DNA of 64,000 nucleotides from Prochlorococcus marinus str. MIT 9201 (lineage in GTDB: Bacteria > Cyanobacteriota > Cyanobacteriia > PCC-6307 > Cyanobiaceae). A model generated the notes under the pieces. The model saw only the letters and a list, made by a program, of their open reading frames with translations. It was not told the DNA's origin and did not search any database. Both the position numbers and the translations under genes were made by a program. The stretch covers positions 1 to 64,000 of the forward strand of contig NZ_JNAL01000012.1 of NCBI RefSeq assembly GCF_000759955.1, read 5' to 3'. Shown here in pieces: positions 36,912-43,567 of the stretch; position 1 is the stretch's first letter; each line of letters opens with the position of its first letter.

Positions 36912-36940
36912 AATAAATCAGCATTTTTACTGATTTACTT
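36912..36940 (+). terminator. Probable terminator
   Basis: AAATCAG/CTGATTT stem with a short T-rich loop directly after the 33-residue gene; the T-run after the stem is broken (ACTTACTTT), so termination may be partial. Confidence 0.5.
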
Positions 36941-36988
36941 ACTTTATAGATAAGGCTTAGGTTTAATTTGTTGAATCGGAGGGATCTA

Positions 36989-37030
36989 ATGATTGACAGT
37001 CCACCAGAGGAATTAGATTATAAAATTTAA
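36989..37030 (+). CDS. 13-residue peptide with a strong ribosome-binding site
   Basis: ATG at 36989, TAA at 37028-37030, encoding MIDSPPEELDYKI. CGGAGGGA lies 6-13 bases upstream, unusually strong for this genome. A perfect-stem terminator follows within 30 bp, so a complete tiny transcription unit is visible. It may be a functional peptide, a leader peptide, or the translated part of a small RNA. Confidence 0.4.
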   Translation: MIDSPPEELDYKI

Positions 37031-37058
37031 ATCTAGATAAAACTAATGCTAAAAATGG

Positions 37059-37095
37059 AATGAATCTTCTATTTAAGATTCATTTCTTTTTTTTT
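37059..37095 (+). terminator. Strong rho-independent terminator
   Basis: Perfect 10-bp stem AATGAATCTT/AAGATTCATT with a 6-nt loop, followed by TCTTTTTTTTT. It closes the 13-codon unit. Confidence 0.85.
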
Positions 37096-37187
37096 ATTGC
37101 AAAATAATGGATATTAAATTTTTAAAGTTAGAAATCTATTCTTTAAACTTATTTGTTTTCTCAGAAAGTTCTTTATATTGGCTAACT

Positions 37188-37370
37188 TTACCTGAATCCA
37201 AAACTAGTTTTTTGTTCTTGCTTTTGTTCCCATTCATTCAAAATTAGTTTTAATAAACTTTTAACTTCTAAATTTGAAGTATCAGTTTCTTTTTGAAGAT
37301 TTATACAAATACTTTTAATTTCTTCATAGGCATTATCAATTAAGATAGTTTTTTGATCTGGATTAGCCAT
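37188..37370 (-). CDS. Small helical protein, paralogue of the gene at 39079
   Basis: 60 residues: MANPDQKTILIDNAYEEIKS, INLQKETDTSN, LLKLILNEWEQ. The layout 'YExIK..LQKET...I..EW' recurs in the 69-residue protein at 39079, so they are paralogues. Soluble, probably an alpha-helical hairpin. It follows the Hli-partner gene by 6 bp and is likely co-transcribed with cassette 2. Confidence 0.65.
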   Translation of the reverse strand: MANPDQKTILIDNAYEEIKSICINLQKETDTSNLEVKSLLKLILNEWEQKQEQKTSFGFR

Positions 37371-37376
37371 AGAACT

Positions 37377-37574
37377 CTAAAATGCTCCGTTACAGTTGAA
37401 TCCACTGCAATTAATAACTCTAAAAATATTGATTACAAAGTTGTGGAATCTTTCATCATAAAAAAATGCCCAGGTCGTAAATATAGCAAAACCAGACACA
37501 GCAAAAGCAGCATATTGAAGCCAATGTATTCCATAGCTATCTAATCCATTTTTATCAAAATCAGAATTACTCAA
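37377..37574 (-). CDS. Hli-partner small membrane protein, copy 2
   Basis: 65 residues starting MSNSDFDKNGLDSYGIHWLQ, with one helix (YAAFAVSGFAIFTTWAFF) and a Cys-bearing end (NCSGFNC). Paralogue of 33032. It follows the second Hli gene after 87 bp rather than abutting it. Confidence 0.8.
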   Translation of the reverse strand: MSNSDFDKNGLDSYGIHWLQYAAFAVSGFAIFTTWAFFYDERFHNFVINIFRVINCSGFNCNGAF

Positions 37575-37661
37575 TTGCTTTTTTACTTATATTAAAATTA
37601 TTTTTTTTAAAAGGAGAGTTTGTTTCGAGTGAAAGATTTATTTTCTTAAAAAATTGTTAGC

Positions 37662-37916
37662 CTAAATAAAACCTGGAATTATCCATCCAAAAAAGCCGTA
37701 ATTTATTATTAAAGCAAAAAAACCAATCATAGCTAATCTACCATTTGTTATTTCGGCATTTTTCCAAAATTTACCCATATAGTTTTTAATTTTTTTCGAA
37801 TTTTTTTCTATCAAATAATTTGGTTCTAAAGGTTCCTGCAGTCTTTTGATGGTGTATAAGGAAAATTGTATTGTAATTGCGACTATAACAACTATAAAAC
37901 TTGTAAGAGCATCCAT
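37662..37916 (-). CDS. hli: High-light-inducible chlorophyll-binding protein, copy 2
   Basis: 84 residues from the ATG at 37914-37916; an ATG at 37964 would add 16 residues. The C-terminal Hli motif is AEITNGRLAMIGFFAL followed by NYGFFGWIIPGF, nearly identical to copy 1 in this part. Unlike copy 1, it has an extra N-terminal hydrophobic segment (MDALTSFIVVIVAITIQ), so it may span the membrane twice. Confidence 0.9.
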   Translation of the reverse strand: MDALTSFIVVIVAITIQFSLYTIKRLQEPLEPNYLIEKNSKKIKNYMGKFWKNAEITNGRLAMIGFFALIINYGFFGWIIPGFI

Positions 37917-38056
37917 TTTTAGATTTCGTATGTGATCAATTTGCAGCCAAAGAGTAAATGACATTTGTATGTATTTAACATTTCCTTTTTCTACTTTTAT
38001 GACAAAGGAAAACTTAACTTTAATTATTAATTAATGTAACATGTTTAAAAAAAATA

Positions 38057-38130
38057 GGTATGAATCCTTACATTTTCTTAGGATTTCATGCCGTAAAAAA
38101 CAATAATGGCACATTTATGTGCCATTTATA
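38057..38130 (+). ncRNA. Candidate small RNA: long hairpin plus terminator-like hairpin
   Basis: GGTATGAATCCT (38057-38068) pairs with AGGATTTCATGCC (38080-38092) with one bulge. After a short A-rich linker a second stem ATGGCAC/GTGCCAT (38106-38125) is followed by TTTATAT. It lies upstream of the second Hli cassette and holds no ORF. It could be a small RNA or a pair of bidirectional terminators; strand is uncertain. Confidence 0.4.
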
Positions 38131-38239
38131 TCCAAAGAGAAAAATAATTGAATTATAAATTAGCTCTAAATTTAATTTATCCAAATCAGATAGAATAATG
38201 AAAAGTTTTTTATTGAAATATATTTTCAACAACTATAAA

Positions 38240-38362
38240 TTATTGCTTTTGTTTAATTTCTGGAAGATAAAACTTATTGCCTAATGTGTAACCTATCGAC
38301 ATAAGTACGAAGCCAATGAGTTGAGGTAAATGAGAATTTGCTAGAGACATTTTTTCAATCAT
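38240..38362 (-). CDS. Small single-helix membrane protein
   Basis: 40 residues from the ATG at 38360-38362 (MIEKMSLANSHLPQLIGFVL), with a second ATG four codons in. One helix (LIGFVLMSIGYTLG) followed by a basic tail ending IKQKQ. Unknown. Confidence 0.5.
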   Translation of the reverse strand: MIEKMSLANSHLPQLIGFVLMSIGYTLGNKFYLPEIKQKQ

Positions 38363-38403
38363 TTCTCAATCTATAAAATAATATATTAATAAAAAAATTT
38401 TAA

Positions 38404-38586
38404 TTATGTAAATCTATTTTTTTTTGATTCTTTTATTTCTCCAGATTTTTTTAGTGAATTAACGAGTCTTTCATTTTCTGTTTTTAAATTTTCCAATGCA
38501 GATTTTGTGAATTGTTCTTTGGCTTCAAATTTTGCTGAGCTTATAACTTTTTTATTAGGCAGTTTTTTCTTCGGTTCTGGATTCAT
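38404..38586 (-). CDS. Small charged helical protein, paralogue of the gene at 42387
   Basis: 60 residues, Lys/Glu-rich. The segment ALENLKTENERLVNSLKKSG recurs as KLEVLTNENDFLVKNLKKAG in the protein at 42387. Likely a coiled coil. No family name. Confidence 0.6.
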   Translation of the reverse strand: MNPEPKKKLPNKKVISSAKFEAKEQFTKSALENLKTENERLVNSLKKSGEIKESKKNRFT

Positions 38587-38684
38587 ATTAAATAGCTTTT
38601 TAAAAATCTTATAAGTTATTTTTCTTGTATTAGGTATTATTTTTTACAATTTTCTGGTTAATAATATTTGTTTACATATACAAA

Positions 38685-38897
38685 CTAATCTTTATCTATT
38701 GGGAGCCTCAACCATCCAGTATTCCATTCTGATTTTAGTTTTGCCCATGAGATCCTTTTAATATCTTTTTTATTTTTGGTAGGGAAAATATCAACCCATC
38801 TTTCTTCATTTTTACCACCATAAGCTTTAACTTGAAAATGCCTGTTACCATTAATAGTCTTTGGTGCTGTCCAACACAGAGTAGGAGGCCATTTCAT
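38685..38897 (-). CDS. Trp-rich small protein (TIGR02450-like)
   Basis: 70 residues: KWPPTLCWTAPKTINGNRHF, RWVDIFPTKNKKDIKRISWA and W-x-x-GWLRL at the end. Regular tryptophans plus the 'W-T-A ... RHF' opening match the tryptophan-rich TIGR02450/DUF2389 family of marine bacteria and cyanobacteria. Function unknown. Confidence 0.75.
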   Translation of the reverse strand: MKWPPTLCWTAPKTINGNRHFQVKAYGGKNEERWVDIFPTKNKKDIKRISWAKLKSEWNTGWLRLPIDKD

Positions 38898-38921
38898 GAG
38901 AAATTTTTAAAAGTAAAAAAA

Positions 38922-39008
38922 CTAAAGGTTGCTTTGCCCAGTCAAAACTAAACCATAATATGCAATCGTATCAAGAATTAGTATGATACCTAGTATTCTA
39001 ATAATCAT
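38922..39008 (-). CDS. Single-helix membrane micro-protein
   Basis: 28 residues, starting MIIRILGIILILDTIAYY and ending TGQSNL. Nearly all hydrophobic. Ends 24 bp before the Trp-rich gene, on the same strand. Moderate confidence because of length. Confidence 0.4.
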   Translation of the reverse strand: MIIRILGIILILDTIAYYGLVLTGQSNL

Positions 39009-39078
39009 GCTTTAATATTTTTAAATTCAAAGTTTATTAAAAAATTTTTATAAATTTGAGTTGAAGACTTAATATTTT

Positions 39079-39288
39079 CTAATTTTTCCTTTTTTTATTT
39101 CTAACTATTGAGTGGCAAGATTCTGGTTGCCATTCATTCTGAATCTTGCCAATAAAATCATAAATAAATGAATCGGGACATCCAGTTTCTTTTTGAAGTT
39201 CTGAAAGTTCTTTTTTAATGAATTCATAAACACTTGTTATTATCCCTAAATTTTCTTCTTGAGAGGGAGCCCATTTTTTACTCTTCAT
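39079..39288 (-). CDS. Small helical protein, paralogue of the gene at 37188
   Basis: 69 residues: MKSKKWAPSQEENLGIITSV, ELSELQKETGCPDSFI, GKIQNEWQPES. Shared 'LQKET ... NEW' pattern with 37188. Soluble. Unknown function. Confidence 0.6.
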   Translation of the reverse strand: MKSKKWAPSQEENLGIITSVYEFIKKELSELQKETGCPDSFIYDFIGKIQNEWQPESCHSIVRNKKRKN

Positions 39289-39296
39289 TAATATTT

Positions 39297-39467
39297 TTAA
39301 TTATTTTCCACAATATCGTAATAGGTTATATCTGCATAATCAGCATCTGAACAACATAAATCTCCAAATATTTCTTCTAACAAATCGTATGCATCTGAAT
39401 ACTTATCAAAACTTTGAGCGGTTAATTTGTCCTCTTTCCCATCAAGTCTAATTAATTTGTAAGTCAT
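39297..39467 (-). CDS. Small acidic hypothetical protein
   Basis: 56 residues: MTYKLIRLDGKEDKLTAQSF, DAYDLLEEIFGDLCCSD, ADITYYDIVENN. Acidic and compact, with adjacent cysteines. It lies 8 bp upstream of the 69-residue gene on the same strand. A similar layout occurs in other picocyanobacterial small proteins, but I cannot name the family. Confidence 0.6.
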   Translation of the reverse strand: MTYKLIRLDGKEDKLTAQSFDKYSDAYDLLEEIFGDLCCSDADYADITYYDIVENN

Positions 39468-39527
39468 ATTTTACTTAGATGCAAAAAATATTATTTTGAT
39501 TCATTAGATCAATTTATATATAAAAAA

Positions 39528-39734
39528 TCATTTAGGAGTATTAGTTGGATAAAGCTTTTGAATTTTATTGTTCTGAATTTCTATTTTTCTTTGTTCATAT
39601 TTTTTTGCCATTATTTTTCTGATAAATAATTGTGGGATAAGCCAAACTAATGCAATGGCAATAGTCATGAAAGCAGGATTTCTCCACGTTAACCTAATAA
39701 ATTTTTGTATAAATTCTTGATTGAAAATTTCCAT
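39528..39734 (-). CDS. Single-helix membrane protein
   Basis: 68 residues: amphipathic N-terminus (MEIFNQEFIQKFIRLTWRN), one helix (MTIAIALVWLIPQLFI), then a basic charged tail (RKIMAKKYEQRKIEIQ). Unknown. Confidence 0.6.
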   Translation of the reverse strand: MEIFNQEFIQKFIRLTWRNPAFMTIAIALVWLIPQLFIRKIMAKKYEQRKIEIQNNKIQKLYPTNTPK

Positions 39735-39904
39735 ACATTAAATTTTGATGATAAAGATATCTTGGCTTTCTTTTAAAAATCTTTTAATTACAAGAATTAT
39801 TATAACCTTAAAAAATCTTATGAGGAATTTCATAAATTTTTTCTTTTTCAAGTTTTTTTTTTTATATTTGAATTTAGATTAATTTTTTATTTTTTAGTTT
39901 AGAG

Positions 39905-40570
39905 ATGTCTACTTATCTAGTTACAGGATCAAATAGGGGTATTGGCTTAGAACTATGTAGGCAAATTCATACGAGGGGAGATAATGTAATAGCAACGTGT
40001 AGGAAAGCTTCCAAAGAACTTAGAGAATTAGGAGTGAGAATTGAGGAGAATATAGAAATTTCTTCTAATAAGTCGATAACAAATTTGTGTAAAAAATTAT
40101 CTGGAGTTGATTTAGATTGCTTAATTCATAATGCAGGAATTTATGAATTTAATTCTTTCGAAAACTTGGATAAAACAAGTATTTTGCGTCAATTTGAAGT
40201 CAATGCATTGAGCCCAATATTTATGACTCAATCGCTTAAACATCTTTTAAAAAGATCTTCTAAAGTTGCTTTTATCACAAGTAGAATGGGATCTATTGAA
40301 GATAATACATCTGGAAGTTCTTATGGTTACAGGATGTCTAAAGTCGCCTTGTCCATGGCAGCAAAATCACTTTCTATAGATTTATCAAGAGAAGATATTC
40401 ATGTAGCTATTTTGCATCCTGGGTTGGTGAGTACAAGAATGACTGGCTTTACAAGAAATGGAATTAGCCCTGAAGAATCAGCAAATGGCCTTTTAAAACG
40501 TATTGATTCTTTAAATAAAAATAACTCGGGTACGTTTTGGCATGCCAACGGAGAAGTTTTGCCCTGGTAA
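39905..40570 (+). CDS. Short-chain dehydrogenase/reductase
   Basis: 221 residues. Cofactor motif TGSNRGIG near the N-terminus, LIHNAGIYEF, catalytic Ser in VAFITSRMGS and YGYRMSKVA (Tyr-x-x-x-Lys), then LHPGLVSTRM. It is shorter than typical SDRs (about 250) but has all catalytic residues. NADP preference is suggested by the Arg/Lys-rich segment after beta-2 (ATCRKASK). Substrate unknown. The longest gene in this small-gene stretch after the LigA-like gene. Confidence 0.9.
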   Translation: MSTYLVTGSNRGIGLELCRQIHTRGDNVIATCRKASKELRELGVRIEENIEISSNKSITNLCKKLSGVDLDCLIHNAGIYEFNSFENLDKTSILRQFEVNALSPIFMTQSLKHLLKRSSKVAFITSRMGSIEDNTSGSSYGYRMSKVALSMAAKSLSIDLSREDIHVAILHPGLVSTRMTGFTRNGISPEESANGLLKRIDSLNKNNSGTFWHANGEVLPW

Positions 40571-40687
40571 TATCCTTACCTTTGTATTGAAGAGATTTAT
40601 ATCGTTAATTTGTTAAAAAACTTTTAAATTTTTAACGAATTTCTTTCCTTGTTTATTTCTTTTAGTTATCTTTAGGAAAACATTAGT

Positions 40688-40701
40688 AAAGGAGGTGATT
40701 C
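40688..40701 (+). promoter_or_regulatory. Exceptionally strong Shine-Dalgarno sequence
   Basis: AAAGGAGGTGATTC complements the 3' end of 16S rRNA over 14 positions with one G-U pair. It ends one base before the TTG start of the 40-residue gene. Most genes in this window show little or no SD. Confidence 0.8.
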
Positions 40702-40702
40702 A

Positions 40703-40825
40703 TTGTCGTATCTACCGAAAAATGCGGTTATAAAAGGGGCCGTGAATTCAGTATCTTCATCACATTCATCGGTCTCTTTTTCTTTAATTAAGAAAAAAGG
40801 TTTCATCATCAATAGATTTATATAA
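40703..40825 (+). CDS. 40-residue micro-protein behind a near-perfect SD
   Basis: TTG start at 40703, TAA at 40823-40825. Reads MSYLPKNAVIKGAVNSVSSS, then HSSVSFSLIKKKGF and INRFI. Serine-rich middle, basic end. Start is fixed by the strong SD. A terminator follows after 23 bp. No family recognised; the 14-nt rRNA complementarity may be the functional part. Confidence 0.55.
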   Translation: MSYLPKNAVIKGAVNSVSSSHSSVSFSLIKKKGFIINRFI

Positions 40826-40848
40826 ATCAATCACTTAATAATCAAAAG

Positions 40849-40881
40849 CTCTGCATCTCAAGTAGTTGTAGAGTTTTTTTT
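40849..40881 (+). terminator. Rho-independent terminator
   Basis: Stem CTCTGCA/TGTAGAG (40849-40855 with 40867-40873) followed by eight T, closing the micro-gene transcript. Confidence 0.85.
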
Positions 40882-40911
40882 ATGAATTTAAATAATCTTT
40901 CAAAACATACT

Positions 40912-41013
40912 CTATCTTTTTTGTCCGAAGTAAATTAAGGCTAAAAAAGATAAAGTACTTACCAGAGCGATTAAGTACCACCCAGTAGAGGAGTTGCTGG
41001 TTACTTCGGTCAT
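40912..41013 (-). CDS. Single-helix membrane micro-protein (fourth gene of a micro-operon)
   Basis: 33 residues, MTEVTSNSSTGWYLIALVST then LSFLALIYFGQKR. One helix, short polar N-terminus, the shape of a small photosystem subunit, though not one I can name. Its ATG abuts the stop of the gene upstream (TAAATG). Confidence 0.6.
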   Translation of the reverse strand: MTEVTSNSSTGWYLIALVSTLSFLALIYFGQKR

Positions 41014-41103
41014 TTATTTTGATTTATCGGAGGAATTAATTATTTGAGTGAAAATCACAATTGATATCATTAAAAAAACTAAAAGGATGTAAGTAACGTT
41101 CAT
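41014..41103 (-). CDS. Single-helix membrane micro-protein (third gene of a micro-operon)
   Basis: 29 residues, MNVTYILLVFLMISIVIFTQ then IINSSDKSK. Begins right at the stop of the 84-residue gene and ends right at the next ATG, with TAAATG at both junctions. The tight packing supports it being translated despite its length. Confidence 0.6.
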   Translation of the reverse strand: MNVTYILLVFLMISIVIFTQIINSSDKSK

Positions 41104-41358
41104 TTATAGAAAAATGCTGATTATCAAAAGGATTATTCCTAGAACTACCGTAACAATTGCTCCATCTACTAATAAGTCTCTCCATGTATAACTTTTAAGC
41201 ATCCTTGTTTTATCTTCTTCACTCATAAGGTTCTTTAACCAAGTCCAATCTAAAAGCTGTGTCAATGCAACACCAAAAATTAAATGACCAAACAAAATAC
41301 CAATTAGATCGATTCTCGAAATATCTTTAGTGAGACTTGTAATAATAAAAAAGTCCAC
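41104..41358 (-). CDS. Two-helix membrane protein (second gene of a micro-operon)
   Basis: 84 residues from a GTG start that overlaps the upstream TAG (TAGTG). N-terminal hydrophobic segment (IGILFGHLIFGVALTQLL), a central polar loop with SEEDKTRMLKSYTWRDLL, and a C-terminal helix (AIVTVVLGIILLIISIFL). Not recognised. Confidence 0.7.
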   Translation of the reverse strand: MDFFIITSLTKDISRIDLIGILFGHLIFGVALTQLLDWTWLKNLMSEEDKTRMLKSYTWRDLLVDGAIVTVVLGIILLIISIFL

Positions 41359-41585
41359 TAACTTTTTTCTTTATTAGATAAGGCACCACCTTCTTCTTTG
41401 TATTTTTCCCAAGCTTCGCTTATTTTTGCTTTAGTGAAATTTTGTTTTCCCTCAGAGAATTTATTTTTGAGGTTATTTAAACTATTATTCAATTCTTTTT
41501 TTGTCGGTTCATCAAGAAAGTTTGATGTTAATTTCCATATATACCAGCTGCTAGCTAGAAGAAGAATTAATCCAAGTAATTGCAT
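41358..41585 (-). CDS. Membrane-anchored helical protein (first gene of a micro-operon)
   Basis: 75 residues: one N-terminal helix (MQLLGLILLLASSWYIWKL) and a charged amphipathic part (ELNNSLNNLKNKFSEGKQNF). First of four genes that share stop/start junctions down to 40912. Confidence 0.7.
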   Translation of the reverse strand: MQLLGLILLLASSWYIWKLTSNFLDEPTKKELNNSLNNLKNKFSEGKQNFTKAKISEAWEKYKEEGGALSNKEKS

Positions 41586-41688
41586 ATTAGTTTTTTACTA
41601 TACTACAACTTTTCAAACGGTTTCGATAAATTAATTTCTTTAATACTTGAAGAAATTTTTTTGACCTAAATAAAAATTAAAACTTTAA

Positions 41689-41832
41689 CTAGTGGAAAAA
41701 TATTCTATCCAGCAGCCATATAGTTAGACCTCCTTCAAGGAAAGCCAACCAATACATCCCATAATCAGAAAATCCCATTTGTTTTTTTACTGTTTTAATT
41801 AATTTTTTGTGAGCTTGAATGAGATCTTTCAT
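41689..41832 (-). CDS. Small membrane protein
   Basis: 47 residues: basic helical start (MKDLIQAHKKLIKTVKKQMG), then FSDYGMYWLAFLEGGLTIWL and LDRIFFH. One hydrophobic segment near the end. The F-x-x-x-G-x-x-W-L pattern is faintly like the Hli-partner proteins; this is only suggestive. Confidence 0.55.
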   Translation of the reverse strand: MKDLIQAHKKLIKTVKKQMGFSDYGMYWLAFLEGGLTIWLLDRIFFH

Positions 41833-41847
41833 GAACTATCAAATTTT

Positions 41848-42099
41848 TTAAACCTGCTGAATTTCCTTCATTAAAAAACCCTTCCCGTAGCAAGAAAGAC
41901 ATGTCTTAGTCTCATCTAGTGAAATTCTTAGAAAACCTGCTCCATTACATCTATAGCAATTCACTCTAGTGTTTGAATAAATTTTTGATTTAATTTTAGC
42001 AGCTCGATTTAAGTAAGAAACAGTTTCTTTACGGCCGTTTGCTTTGGCAGCTTTGTTTAGAAGCTTTATGTAGTTGACTTTAAGTTCTTGAGTATTCAT
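41848..42099 (-). CDS. DnaJ-type Zn-finger small protein
   Basis: 83 residues. A basic helical N-terminal half is followed by two CxxCxGxG repeats, CYRCNGAGF and CLSCYGKGF, the zinc-binding motif of the DnaJ cysteine-rich domain. No J domain. Such stand-alone fingers occur in cyanobacterial proteins involved in protein assembly (for example BSD2-like); the role here is unknown. Confidence 0.75.
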   Translation of the reverse strand: MNTQELKVNYIKLLNKAAKANGRKETVSYLNRAAKIKSKIYSNTRVNCYRCNGAGFLRISLDETKTCLSCYGKGFLMKEIQQV

Positions 42100-42181
42100 A
42101 TTTTATTGAAACTAAAATGCAAATACAGGAAAAACTTGAATTTTAAAAAATTAAAAACTTTAGATTTCCTGTTTATATTTC

Positions 42182-42210
42182 TAATCTGATCTCTTACTGA
42201 GATCAGATTA
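42182..42210. terminator. Perfect 12-bp inverted repeat
   Basis: TAATCTGATCTC and GAGATCAGATTA around a 5-nt loop. No strong T-run on either side. It lies between minus-strand genes; it could be a weak terminator or a protein-binding site. Confidence 0.45.
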
Positions 42211-42386
42211 ATATAACTAAGATTTATTTTATATGTTTGGTTTAAACAGAATTAACTTGTATATTTAATAAAAATTTTATATTTGATCAACTTAAACTTT
42301 TTGAGTGATAGTTCAAGAGATATTGTTATGTCTTAGGAAAAAGGTTTAGGAATTTCTATTTCAATAATTTTTGAAGTTTTAGTAGC

Positions 42387-42512
42387 TTATCCAGCCTTCT
42401 TGAGGTTTTTAACTAAAAAATCATTTTCATTAGTAAGAACTTCGAGCTTAGATTTTTGCAACTCTTTTTTGATTTGGGGATTTAAGTCCTTACCTGTCTC
42501 TTTTATATTCAT
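42387..42512 (-). CDS. Small charged helical protein, paralogue of the gene at 38404
   Basis: 41 residues from the ATG at 42510-42512 (MNIKETGKDLNPQIKKEL). The C-terminal KLEVLTNENDFLVKNLKKAG matches the paralogue. The frame is open upstream to 42629, but that part resembles no coding sequence and overlaps a DnaA box, so the shorter start is preferred. Confidence 0.6.
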   Translation of the reverse strand: MNIKETGKDLNPQIKKELQKSKLEVLTNENDFLVKNLKKAG

Positions 42513-42572
42513 ATAATTTTTAATTAAAATTTTTTTTAGACAAATAAAATCATAGTGATCCCCAAAAAAAAT

Positions 42573-42684
42573 TGTGGATAATTTTTTCTTAAAAGAAGAT
42601 AATATTTTATTTTGCACATAGAAATTCAAATTTAATCAACATATTGTGGAAAACCCTGTTGAAAAACGCTTAAAAAGTGGATAA
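42573..42684 (+). other. Cluster of three DnaA boxes
   Basis: TGTGGATAA (42573-42581) is a perfect box; TGTGGAAAA (42645-42653) and AGTGGATAA (42676-42684) each differ by one base. All are in the same orientation within 112 bp of otherwise AT-rich sequence. No dnaA or dnaN is nearby. It could be a secondary origin-like site, a DnaA-titrating site or a DnaA-controlled promoter. Confidence 0.55.
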
Positions 42685-42760
42685 CTCTTCGGGAGCATTA
42701 TCAAAACAAGCTTTTCTCGAAAAATTTTTAAGTATTAATACTTCATCAAAAACCAATTAA

Positions 42761-42904
42761 ATGTATTTTAAAAAGTATCATGATCAAAGGTTATTACTGG
42801 GGGATCATTACTTTTAAAAAAAAGATAAAAAATCTATTCCAGGAACTCATGTTGATAAAAAATTTAAAGAGTTTTTATTCTTGATGTATCAATTTGAAAA
42901 TTAA
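42761..42904 (+). pseudogene. Small gene interrupted by an in-frame TAA
   Basis: From the ATG at 42761: MYFKKYHDQRLLLGDHYF, then TAA at 42815-42817, then in the same frame KKDKKSIPGTHVDKKFKEF followed by LFLMYQFEN and a final TAA at 42902. Both halves look coding. The broken codon sits at the edge of an eight-A run, consistent with AAA having become TAA. Without the stop it would be a 47-residue protein. Stop read-through is the alternative. Confidence 0.5.
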
Positions 42905-43046
42905 AGTGAAGAAAAATCAATCTAAACTTGAAATTTTTAATTTTTGTCTTAGCTAGTCAAAAAATCTTTAATTCGGTTATCTCTATGAAAATATTTCTCA
43001 AACCTAAAACTAATCAAATAGGGTTAACTAAGTTGTTAAATTTTAA

Positions 43047-43283
43047 ATGACAGAAGAAAAAAAGGATTCAAAAAAATGTTCTGGAAAGAAAAATATTATG
43101 TTTGCTTATGGTTTTATACAACTTGGTTCTAGTTTCGTATCTGCAATAGCTTTAGCTGCAATCGCTTTTGGATTCTGTTCAGTAAAAAAAGAGTCTAAAC
43201 TTTTCAATAAATGTGTTGCAGAAATTATTGAAGATGGTGGTACAAATTCTGAGGCCGTAAGGTATTGCAACGGAGGCAATTAA
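43047..43283 (+). CDS. Single-helix membrane protein with Cys
   Basis: 78 residues: charged N-terminus (MTEEKKDSKKCSGKKN), one helix (FVSAIALAAIAFGFCSV), then an outside domain with two cysteines (FNKCVAEIIEDGG and VRYCNGGN). Probably membrane-tethered with a disulfide. Unknown. Confidence 0.65.
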   Translation: MTEEKKDSKKCSGKKNIMFAYGFIQLGSSFVSAIALAAIAFGFCSVKKESKLFNKCVAEIIEDGGTNSEAVRYCNGGN

Positions 43284-43304
43284 AATTTCTCTCAGAATAA
43301 TTAA

Positions 43305-43547
43305 GTGGACTCAACCTGTGATTTGATTATTGACTCTTTAAAAAAGGAGCCAATAGGAGAAACTGATCATTTTATTTGGTTTATAACAGATATTGGTATC
43401 GTTGCATTATTTAAAAGAGAGGAAAACTTTGAAGCCTATGGTTTGAATGTCGAAATTGAGGCAAATAAAATTGCTTTAGATATAACTAAAGAAGAGAAAG
43501 AGTACCTCAAAATAAAAGAGAGACGGGTTTTCTTATTTTATTCATAA
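43305..43547 (+). CDS. Small soluble hypothetical protein
   Basis: 80 residues from a GTG start: MDSTCDLIIDSLKKEPIGET, HFIWFITDIGIVALFKREEN, IALDITKEEKEYLKIKERRV. Acidic alpha/beta composition. 21 bp after the preceding gene on the same strand. Confidence 0.6.
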   Translation: MDSTCDLIIDSLKKEPIGETDHFIWFITDIGIVALFKREENFEAYGLNVEIEANKIALDITKEEKEYLKIKERRVFLFYS

Positions 43548-43567
43548 TCTAGGATTTAGTTCTTGAT

